A program made the translations under genes and the position numbers. A DNA stretch of 5,444 nt. Source: Halanaerobiales bacterium. Lineage in GTDB: Bacteria; Bacillota_F; Halanaerobiia; Halanaerobiales; DTU029. Where the stretch lies: assembly GCA_016278415.1 (NCBI GenBank), contig JADQBV010000243.1, positions 1-5,444 of the forward strand, written 5' to 3'. Under the pieces are notes generated by a model, which saw only the letters and a list, made by a program, of their open reading frames with translations, did not search any database and was not told the origin of the DNA. Numbering within the stretch: the first letter of the stretch is position 1; each line of letters starts with the position of its first letter. Of this stretch, positions 1 to 5,301 are shown in pieces.

Positions 1-65
1 TTTGTGGAATATTATGCTTGACTTTTAGAAAGTTTATTTATGCAAAGCTAGTGAATAATATGTAG

Positions 66-81
66 AATTATATAATTGCTA
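66..81 (+). promoter_or_regulatory. Possible promoter -10 for the kinase gene
   Basis: A perfect TATAAT (71-76) lies about 87 bases before the kinase start. It is embedded in a perfect 12-bp palindrome, AATTATATAATT (66-77), flanked by TAG and, after one extra base, CTA. No good -35 hexamer is found 16-18 bases upstream. In such AT-rich DNA a TATAAT can occur by chance, so this is weak evidence. The rest of the first 162 bases shows no gene and no clear terminator. Confidence 0.25.
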
Positions 82-150
82 GGATAAATATTACTTTTAT
101 TGCTTTAACATAAGTGTAAAAAACAAAGTAGTAAAAGTGTGTTACTATAT

Positions 151-156
151 GGAGGG
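151..156 (+). promoter_or_regulatory. Ribosome binding site that fixes the kinase start
   Basis: GGAGGG lies six bases before the ATG at 163. The same frame is open from a GTG at 139, but that codon has no purine-rich site before it, and starting there would put this Shine-Dalgarno inside the coding region. The ATG at 163 is therefore preferred. Confidence 0.85.
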
Positions 157-162
157 TTTTTA

Positions 163-1533
163 ATGGAAGATATTTCACTTTTGGTTTTTGCTTTCGGAAC
201 AATACAAAATTTATTGGTAATTTCCTTGGTTTATACATTGCTTATCCTTGATATTAAGGATAAAAAATTCTTAGTATTGTTGTTTATGATCACTTTTATA
301 CAAGTCGTAGTCCGTAGTTTCCCTGTTACTTCTCTTATTATTATTTTTATATCATTTACATTATACATATTATATTTTAGGTTTTTTTATAAAATACCCA
401 TATTTCTTAGCAGTGCAGCTGTTGGATTTTCAATATTTACCTATATTACTATAGAGGGAATAGTCATTTCATTTTTATTAAATGTTACTAATATAGATCC
501 ACAGTATGCATTATCTACTGTCTGGGTAAGAGGGCTATTTATGTTACCAATAATATTTTTAATGATAATTATAATTTTTCTTTTTAAATATTTTGAATTT
601 AGTGTAATAAAATTATTTGATATTGTGAAATTGAAGGACTTAGGATTAATAACTGCTGATGATATGGACATTAAACGGGAGAGGAAAGTTACATATACGT
701 TTTATACAGTCTTGTTATTTTTAATACTTCAGGGATTATTTATTAATGTTTATATTTGGGGTGAGAAAGTAGCAAATCACTATCAAATAAGCTCATTTTT
801 TACATCCGCTTATTTCGTGAATTTTATTATTATTACATTTAATATTATTTTGATATTATTATTACGTTATTTAGTTATAGTTATACGTACAGAAAGAAAT
901 GAAGTTTTAAAAAGGATTAAAGAAAAAAATATTCTGAGATTGGACTGGGAGAAGAGGGCTCAGATGCATGATAGAAACCATCATTTAAGTATGTTATATA
1001 TGTTATTACAGGTAAATAAAGTTGATAGAGCTAAGGATTATTTGAAAGGCATGGTTGGAGAGATACAAAATGTTGATGCTATAATTAAGACAGGGAACCA
1101 TGCATTAAATGCTTTAATAAGGAGTAAAATTGCTCTAGGTAAAAAGTATGGTATAACTGTAAATGTAATAGTGAATAATACCCTTGGTGAAATGAATATA
1201 ATGGATTGGGATCTGAATAGAATTGTTGGTAATTTGCTAGAAAATGCTATTGAGGCTATTGAGAGTAAAGATGGCTCGGTGGATTTAATGATTGATAGTA
1301 GAGGGTTAGCTAATAGCTTTGTGGTTATAACAAATGGTGTTGTATTACCTGATCATGTTAAAGAGCAGATTTTTCAGAAAGGGTACACTAATAAAAAAGA
1401 GAATGGGCACGGCCTAGGATTAGCAATATGTAAAGAACTGGCTGATCTATATCAAGGCGAGATAAATATTCAGACTGATGGGGATAAAAAAACCACTTCT
1501 TTTGAATTATTACTACCTACTGTGCCTAACTAA
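163..1533 (+). CDS. AgrC-like multi-pass sensor histidine kinase (GHKL ATPase)
   Basis: A 456-residue membrane histidine kinase that should autophosphorylate on a histidine and pass the phosphate to a response regulator. Residues 1-241 hold about seven hydrophobic helices (roughly 4-29, 36-50, 53-76, 78-106, 124-144, 178-199 and 212-241) with no sizeable extracellular domain, as in peptide-pheromone sensors of the AgrC type. A short basic helix leads to the H-box MHDRNHH, with His269 the likely phospho-acceptor. The ATPase domain follows: N-box NLLENAIEA (357-365, Asn361 the likely Mg ligand), then ITNG (389-392), then G-box GHGLGLAICK (415-424). The usual DxG of the second ATP motif reads T-N-G here; Asn at this place is seen in AgrC-type kinases, so it need not mean inactivity. 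No response regulator or peptide precursor is visible in the window, so ligand and partner are unknown. The kinase fold is secure; the AgrC-like subclass is inferred from topology and motifs. Confidence 0.88.
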   Translation: MEDISLLVFAFGTIQNLLVISLVYTLLILDIKDKKFLVLLFMITFIQVVVRSFPVTSLIIIFISFTLYILYFRFFYKIPIFLSSAAVGFSIFTYITIEGIVISFLLNVTNIDPQYALSTVWVRGLFMLPIIFLMIIIIFLFKYFEFSVIKLFDIVKLKDLGLITADDMDIKRERKVTYTFYTVLLFLILQGLFINVYIWGEKVANHYQISSFFTSAYFVNFIIITFNIILILLLRYLVIVIRTERNEVLKRIKEKNILRLDWEKRAQMHDRNHHLSMLYMLLQVNKVDRAKDYLKGMVGEIQNVDAIIKTGNHALNALIRSKIALGKKYGITVNVIVNNTLGEMNIMDWDLNRIVGNLLENAIEAIESKDGSVDLMIDSRGLANSFVVITNGVVLPDHVKEQIFQKGYTNKKENGHGLGLAICKELADLYQGEINIQTDGDKKTTSFELLLPTVPN

Positions 1534-1662
1534 AAACATTCACCTACTTTGTATAAATTTTACTAAGTTGAAAGGTCTTTAATTAAATATATACATAAAT
1601 AATAATAGTAAGTAGAATGATAGCAAATAGAAAAATTAAAATTCAAATTTTCTCACACGATA

Positions 1663-1687
1663 AAGCCAGGGATTAATACCCTGGCTT
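1663..1687. terminator. Stem-loop between convergent genes, probable bidirectional terminator
   Basis: A perfect 9-bp GC-rich stem, AAGCCAGGG (1663-1671) with CCCTGGCTT (1679-1687), closes a 7-base loop. It lies between the ends of the + strand kinase and the - strand glnK, where a terminator for both is expected. The T-tracts are short: CTTATC on the + strand and CTTTATC on the - strand. It is therefore a plausible but not textbook intrinsic terminator. Confidence 0.55.
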
Positions 1688-1708
1688 ATCTGGGATTATA
1701 TTTAGAAA

Positions 1709-1732
1709 AGAAAATCGTTGGGGTGATTTTCT
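1709..1732 (-). terminator. Second stem-loop, possible terminator of amtB-glnK
   Basis: An 8-bp inverted repeat, AGAAAATC (1709-1716) with GATTTTCT (1725-1732), encloses an 8-base loop. Read on the - strand, the second arm runs into TTTTC, which resembles an intrinsic terminator tail 68 bases past the glnK stop. The stem is AT-rich and so weak. It may act together with the stronger hairpin beyond it. Confidence 0.4.
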
Positions 1733-1799
1733 CGACTAACTGTAAGTGTTTAAGACTTTATTGCCTCCATTAATATTATTAAGGGAGCTGAAGTCATTC

Positions 1800-2138
1800 T
1801 TAAAGTGCTTCTTCGCCATTTTCCCCTGTTCTTATTCTATAAACATCATCAACAGGGCTGATGAATATCTTGCCATCTCCAACGTTACCAGTACGGGCAT
1901 TTTCCATAATTGTCTTAATTACGTTTTCTGCTATACTGTCTTCTACAATAACCTCAATTTTCAATTTAGTTCGTAGTCTAATACGATAAGTAACACCTCG
2001 GTACATTTCCTCATGCCCTTTTTGCGCTCCATAACCCTGTACTTCAGTTATATTTAAACCAGTAATTCCTATATCTTCTAACCTATCTATTATAAGATCA
2101 ATCTTGGCAGGTTGAATAATTGCTTCTATCCTTTTCAT
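1800..2138 (-). CDS. glnK: Nitrogen regulatory protein PII
   Basis: A complete 112-residue PII protein, the usual family length. PII trimers sense 2-oxoglutarate and ATP/ADP and bind target proteins through the T-loop; beside amtB the main target is expected to be the AmtB channel. Visible landmarks are the opening MKRIEAII, the T-loop (about 37-55) with Gln39, Lys40, Gly41 and YRG at 46-48, Tyr51 (the uridylylation position in proteobacterial PII), Lys58, the signature TGNVGDGKIF (83-92), and the C-terminal RIRTGENGEEAL. Three positions differ from the common pattern: Gln9 instead of Arg, Ala11 instead of Phe, and Ala38 instead of Arg, all in or near the ligand pocket. From memory, Bacillus GlnK (NrgB) also has Ala11 and lacks Arg38 but keeps Arg9. 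The ATG directly follows the amtB TAA, and a GGGGG Shine-Dalgarno inside the amtB end serves it, so the two genes are co-transcribed and probably translationally coupled. The assignment as GlnK rather than GlnB rests on this linkage. Confidence 0.95.
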   Translation of the reverse strand: MKRIEAIIQPAKIDLIIDRLEDIGITGLNITEVQGYGAQKGHEEMYRGVTYRIRLRTKLKIEVIVEDSIAENVIKTIMENARTGNVGDGKIFISPVDDVYRIRTGENGEEAL

Positions 2139-3452
2139 TTAGAATTCCCCCTTATTAGTACGTGATAATTGGAAATCAGGGTATGATACAGTACCATGCT
2201 CTGAAGAATCTAATCCAGATAACTCGTCTTCTTCAGATACCCTTAAACCTATAACTTTATCGATAGCTTTAAAGAGTATGAAAGCTAAACCGAAAGCCCA
2301 TACAAATACTGCAAGAACACCAGTTAACTGTGTGAATAATAAGCTTAATCCTCCACCATAGAATAATCCACCATCTAGGGCAAATAGACCAACAGCTAGT
2401 GTTCCAAAAGCACCACAGACACCATGTACAGCCACGGCTCCAACAGGGTCATCGACATGAACCTTGTCAAAGAATTCAACGGCAAATAATACTAGAATAC
2501 CTGCAAGACCACCAATTAGTATTGCGCCAAGGTTTGATACACTAGCACAGCCTGCTGTAATACCAACCAATCCAGCTAGAACTCCATTTAGTGTCATACT
2601 TACATCTGGCTTGCCGTATTTTAACCAACTTACTATCATTGTCATAGTTGCACCTGCTGCAGCTGCTAAATTTGTGGTTACAGCGATAGAAGCGATACTG
2701 AGATCAGTACCTGCAACAGTACTACCAGGATTGAAACCAAACCATCCAAACCAGAGAATAAATACACCTAATGCTGCCATTAAAAGATTATGTCCTGGTA
2801 GTGCATTAGCGGAACCATCAGAATTGTATTTACCAATTCTAGGCCCTAGTACTATTGCCCCTGCAAGAGCTGCCCAACCACCTACTGAATGTACTACTGT
2901 AGAGCCAGCAAAATCGACCATGCCAGAAAGCCAACCCCCGCCCCAAATCCAGTGTCCTACAATGGGATAGATAAATCCACTAATTACCACACTATAAATT
3001 AAATAGCCGGAAAAGTTAGTCCTTTCAGCCATAGCTCCAGAAACGATTGTTGCAGCTGTAGCTGCAAATACTGCCTGGAAAATCCAAAAAGCTGCTAAAG
3101 GTATGTCTAGACCAAGGTGTTCAAATGAACCACTTAAAAATGCCCCACTTGTACCCATAAATGCGTTACCTGCACCAAACATAATTGCGAAACCTATTGC
3201 CCAATAAATTAAAGAACCAGTTGAAAAATCCATTAAGTTTTTCATAATAATGTTACCTGTGTTTTTGGCCCTAGTAAATCCTGCTTCTACCAGTGCGAAA
3301 CCGGCCTGCATAAAAAACACCAAAAATGCTGCCAATAAAACCCAGATTGTATTAATCGCCACAGCATTACTTTCTGCACTCGGTGCTGCCATTACATTAA
3401 GACTAAATAACAATAAGAACAATAAAACATAAGTCACTACTCTACTACTCAT
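2139..3452 (-). CDS. amtB: Ammonium transporter (Amt/MEP/Rh family)
   Basis: A 437-residue inner-membrane ammonium channel, expected to form trimers with 11 helices per subunit. The N-terminus is a probable cleaved signal peptide (hydrophobic core 6-20, likely cut near VMA-A at about 22). The family signature DFAGSTVVH (180-188) gives Asp180 and pore His188; the second pore histidine is His343 in AVHGVCGAFGT. The paired Phe gate corresponds to Phe129 (FQAVFAATAATIVSGAMAER) and Phe240 (WFGFNPGS), and Ser244 matches the ammonium-binding serine. These matches rest on alignment by eye to E. coli AmtB. The cytoplasmic tail keeps the conserved EEDELSGLDSSEHG pattern needed for GlnK-dependent gating, so the pore and its regulation look intact. 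The start is supported by GAGGGGG eight bases upstream and by the signal peptide beginning there. It leads the amtB-glnK operon from a consensus promoter (3500-3528). Confidence 0.97.
   Translation of the reverse strand: MSSRVVTYVLLFLLLFSLNVMAAPSAESNAVAINTIWVLLAAFLVFFMQAGFALVEAGFTRAKNTGNIIMKNLMDFSTGSLIYWAIGFAIMFGAGNAFMGTSGAFLSGSFEHLGLDIPLAAFWIFQAVFAATAATIVSGAMAERTNFSGYLIYSVVISGFIYPIVGHWIWGGGWLSGMVDFAGSTVVHSVGGWAALAGAIVLGPRIGKYNSDGSANALPGHNLLMAALGVFILWFGWFGFNPGSTVAGTDLSIASIAVTTNLAAAAGATMTMIVSWLKYGKPDVSMTLNGVLAGLVGITAGCASVSNLGAILIGGLAGILVLFAVEFFDKVHVDDPVGAVAVHGVCGAFGTLAVGLFALDGGLFYGGGLSLLFTQLTGVLAVFVWAFGLAFILFKAIDKVIGLRVSEEDELSGLDSSEHGTVSYPDFQLSRTNKGEF
2147..2153 (-). promoter_or_regulatory. 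glnK ribosome binding site inside the amtB 3' end
   Basis: On the - strand AAGGGGG ends eight bases before the glnK ATG and lies within the last codons of amtB. With TAA and ATG adjacent (TAAATG), ribosomes finishing amtB can restart directly, suggesting coupled translation. Confidence 0.8.
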
Positions 3453-3460
3453 TAATAAAA

Positions 3461-3467
3461 CCCCCTC
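3461..3467 (-). promoter_or_regulatory. amtB ribosome binding site
   Basis: On the - strand GAGGGGG is spaced eight bases from the amtB ATG. It fixes the start at the head of the signal peptide. Confidence 0.85.
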
Positions 3468-3482
3468 TGTGATGTTAGGTAT

Positions 3483-3506
3483 TTGTAATTTATACGTAAA
3501 TTATAA
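3483..3506. promoter_or_regulatory. Dyad over the amtB -10 and start point, candidate operator
   Basis: TAATTTA-TACG-TAAATTA (3486-3503) is a perfect 7-bp inverted repeat. After one mismatch the symmetry continues two more bases each side, so 9 of 10 positions per half match. It covers the -10 hexamer of the amtB promoter, and its centre falls where transcription should begin. This is a classic place for a repressor site. I do not recognise the sequence as a known operator, and the AT-rich context raises the chance of a fortuitous dyad. Confidence 0.4.
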
Positions 3507-3528
3507 CAAGTATATGTTATGTTGTCAA
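3500..3528 (-). promoter_or_regulatory. Consensus sigma-A promoter of amtB-glnK
   Basis: Read on the - strand, a perfect -35 TTGACA (3528-3523) and a perfect -10 TATAAT (3505-3500) are separated by exactly 17 bases. This is a full 12/12 match to the sigma-70/sigma-A consensus. The start point is predicted near 3493, giving a leader of about 40 bases that contains the amtB Shine-Dalgarno. Such a strong core promoter on a nitrogen-scavenging operon implies that control is mainly by repression. Confidence 0.88.
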
Positions 3529-3569
3529 GTAAAAGTTATATAAAGCTTACATAAACATAACATATACTT
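3508..3569. repeat. 16-bp perfect inverted repeat between divergent promoters
   Basis: AAGTATATGTTATGTT (3508-3523) recurs as its exact reverse complement at 3554-3569, with 30 bases between the arms. The left arm fills nearly the whole spacer of the amtB promoter and touches its -35. The right arm ends five bases before the -35 of the opposite promoter. If those promoters are right, neither arm is transcribed, so the repeat would act as DNA, for example as two operator copies bound by one regulator. The arms contain TGTTA/TAACA, which resemble TnrA/GlnR half-sites, but not at the TGTNA-N7-TNACA spacing. Confidence 0.75.
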
Positions 3570-3574
3570 TTGTT

Positions 3575-3603
3575 TTGACAGTTTTTATAAACTTTGATAA
3601 AGT
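3575..3603 (+). promoter_or_regulatory. Divergent promoter, probably for zwf
   Basis: A perfect -35 TTGACA (3575-3580) is followed after 17 bases by TAAAGT (3598-3603), four of six matches, preceded by TGA as an extended -10. The predicted start near 3610 would give zwf a leader of about 180 bases. A 15-bp dyad, AACTTTGATAAAGTT (3590-3604), sits exactly over the -10 and could be an operator. Confidence 0.55.
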
Positions 3604-3788
3604 TAGAATATAACAGTTTTTAGGAGGTATACACTGGTTGGTTAAATAAATAATTACTAAAGTAAATATATAAGATGAATATCTATGGAGGAAAATTAAA
3701 AAGTGGATATGTAAAGTAAATTATATAGTTTATATTACATTTATTTTTTCATAAATCGGTTATAATGTATAAAAGGGGTGATTTGTTT
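3604..3788 (+). other. Long AT-rich leader upstream of zwf, no clear gene
   Basis: The divergent intergenic stretch (3453-3788) exceeds 300 bases; this is its zwf-proximal part. It holds two good Shine-Dalgarno sequences not attached to a real gene. AGGAGG (3622-3627) lies ten bases before TTG-GTT-AAA-TAA, and GGAGG (3687-3691) lies eleven bases before GTG-GAT-ATG-TAA. A 14-codon frame, MNIYGGKLKSGYVK (3675-3719), spans the second site but has no ribosome site of its own. I see no GC-rich stem, riboswitch or T-box motif. The sites may be chance, minimal upstream frames, or remnants of a decayed gene. Confidence 0.4.
3773..3780 (+). promoter_or_regulatory. Ribosome binding site that fixes the zwf start
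   Basis: AAGGGGTG ends eight bases before the ATG at 3789. The frame is open from an ATG at 3765, but that codon overlaps a TATAAT and has no Shine-Dalgarno, and starting there would add eight residues absent from the family pattern. Confidence 0.85.
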
Positions 3789-5300
3789 ATGGATAAAGCT
3801 ATTAATGATAATTCTTTTCAAATTATTATATTTGGAGCTACTGGTGATTTGACTCACCGGAAATTAATACCTGCATTTTATAATTTGTATCAGCAAGATC
3901 AACTTCCTAAAAACCTATCTATATTAGCAATAGGAAGAAGAGATAAAAATAGTGAAATATATCGAAAAGAGGCTTATGATGCAGTAGATGAGCATTCGCG
4001 TTTCAAACTGGATGATGACACTTGGAATAATTTTGCTGAAAAAATTAAATATCTTCGCTTTGATTTTCGAGAAGATCAAGGTTATGCAAAATTACAGAAA
4101 CAACTCAAAGAAGATTCACAGCGTATATATTATCTGGCAGTTTCACCGGATTACTTTGGTTTAATAGTAGATAAGCTTGAGGAAAATAACTTGGCTCATA
4201 CTGAAGAATTTGATACCAGATTAGTTATTGAAAAACCCTTTGGTCGTAATTTAGAGACTGCCTGTAAATTAAATACTAAAATAAATAGAGTTTTTCCAGA
4301 AAAGGATATTTTTCGGATTGATCATTACTTAGGAAAAGAAATGTTGCAGAATATTATGGTGATCAGATTTGCTAATAGTCTGTTTGAACCACTATGGAAT
4401 AATAAGTACATTGATAATATTCAAATTATATCAAGTGAGGATTCTGGTGTTGGTGATAGAGGGGGATATTATGATCAGTCTGGTGCCTTAAAGGATATGG
4501 TTCAAAATCACATGATGCAATTACTTTCATTAACAGCTATGGAACCACCAGTTGATATGGATACAGAGTCCATTAGAAATGAAAAAGTAAAGGTATTAAA
4601 AGCCCTGCAAATGAATTATGAAAACCTGGATAAGCATGTTGTTCGTGGCCAATATAGTGCAGGGGAAATCGATGGTGATAGTGTGCCAGCTTATAGAGGG
4701 GAAGAACGAACTGATGATAATTCAAACACAGAGACCTTTGTTGCCCTAAAGATTTTCATAAATAACCTACGCTGGAATGGTGTACCATTCTATATTAAGA
4801 CAGGTAAGAGGTTGACACATAAATCAACAGAGATTATCGTAGAATTTAAATCAGAGGCTCATCCGGCCTATAAAGAGGAATTTGCTGGTCTTTTACCTAA
4901 CCTATTAGTAATTAGAATTCAGCCACTTGAAGGTATATTTTTTCAATTTAATGCCAAGAGACCTGGAACAGAACATAATATTGTTCCAGTGCAGATGGAT
5001 TATTGTCAGAACTGCCAACTAGGGAATAATTCCCCAGAGGCATATGAAAGGTTATTGTATGATATAATGAGGGGAGATTCAACATTATTTACTCGTTGGG
5101 ATGAAGTAGAATATTCCTGGAGGTTTATAGACCAGATAGCGAAACAATGGTCGAAAGAAGAAGCCCCATTTCCAAATTATTCTGCAGGAACACAGGGACC
5201 TGAGGCTTCTGAGAGATTGCTAGAAGAAGATGGGCATAGTTGGTGGAAAATAGATGGTTTCCACGGAGAAGAAGTAAAATTTAATTCAGGGGGGTCTTAA
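3789..5300 (+). CDS. zwf: Glucose-6-phosphate 1-dehydrogenase
   Basis: A 503-residue cytoplasmic enzyme that oxidises glucose 6-phosphate to 6-phosphogluconolactone with NADP+ (or NAD+), the entry step of the oxidative pentose phosphate pathway and a source of NADPH. The Rossmann motif FGATGDLTHRKLIP (15-28) opens the protein. Arg50 in IGRR sits where the 2'-phosphate of NADP is usually held. EKPFG (148-152) and the signature RIDHYLGKE (176-184) supply Lys149, Asp178 and His179. VQNHMMQ gives His241, matching the catalytic base (His240 of Leuconostoc numbering), and KTGKRL (337-342) binds substrate phosphate. All expected catalytic residues are present; length is slightly above the roughly 490 usual. 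The next frame starts one base after the stop, so the two genes form an operon. No opcA, pgl or gnd is visible in the window. Identification is secure; cofactor preference is inferred. Confidence 0.97.
   Translation: MDKAINDNSFQIIIFGATGDLTHRKLIPAFYNLYQQDQLPKNLSILAIGRRDKNSEIYRKEAYDAVDEHSRFKLDDDTWNNFAEKIKYLRFDFREDQGYAKLQKQLKEDSQRIYYLAVSPDYFGLIVDKLEENNLAHTEEFDTRLVIEKPFGRNLETACKLNTKINRVFPEKDIFRIDHYLGKEMLQNIMVIRFANSLFEPLWNNKYIDNIQIISSEDSGVGDRGGYYDQSGALKDMVQNHMMQLLSLTAMEPPVDMDTESIRNEKVKVLKALQMNYENLDKHVVRGQYSAGEIDGDSVPAYRGEERTDDNSNTETFVALKIFINNLRWNGVPFYIKTGKRLTHKSTEIIVEFKSEAHPAYKEEFAGLLPNLLVIRIQPLEGIFFQFNAKRPGTEHNIVPVQMDYCQNCQLGNNSPEAYERLLYDIMRGDSTLFTRWDEVEYSWRFIDQIAKQWSKEEAPFPNYSAGTQGPEASERLLEEDGHSWWKIDGFHGEEVKFNSGGS
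5289..5294 (+). promoter_or_regulatory. Ribosome binding site of the last gene, inside zwf
   Basis: GGGGGG within the last zwf codons lies seven bases before the next ATG. This supports a real downstream start and translational coupling to zwf. Confidence 0.8.
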
Positions 5301-5301
5301 T

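Noticed and set aside
18..23. TTGACT as the -35 of a kinase promoter
   Set aside because: The hexamer at the right distance downstream (near 41-46) does not resemble a -10, and the nearby TATAAT at 71 is far too distant.
441..671. Open frame on the - strand within the kinase gene
   Set aside because: It is antisense to the membrane part of the kinase, has no start signals and shows no family features.
1638..1651. AAAATT-CA-AATTTT dyad as a regulatory site
   Set aside because: It is a short AT-only symmetry in a gap between convergent genes, where no promoter is expected.
1770..1782. TTAATA-T-TATTAA palindrome downstream of glnK
   Set aside because: It is AT-only with no flanking pairing beyond CTCC/GGAG, and no T-run follows. 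It is likely fortuitous.
1746..1976. Open frame on the + strand across the end of glnK
   Set aside because: It overlaps the conserved C-terminal half of glnK in antisense, and no protein family is recognisable.
2464..2970. Long open frame on the + strand, antisense to amtB
   Set aside because: It lies wholly inside the well-identified amtB gene, has no ribosome site, and its product rich in Pro, Ala and Thr is what the complement of a Gly/Ala-rich membrane gene gives.
3250..3432. Open frame on the + strand opposite the amtB 5' end
   Set aside because: It is antisense to the amtB signal peptide and first helices, with no support as a gene.
3711..3750. AT-only hairpin followed by a T-rich run, as a terminator or attenuator in the zwf leader
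   Set aside because: The arms (GTAA/TTAC and TAAA/TTTA) are short, interrupted and without GC pairs, so it would be too weak to stop transcription.
3761..3766. TATAAT just before zwf as its promoter
   Set aside because: No -35 sequence is found at 16-18 bases, and the predicted start would leave almost no leader before the ribosome site. The promoter at 3575-3603 is better.
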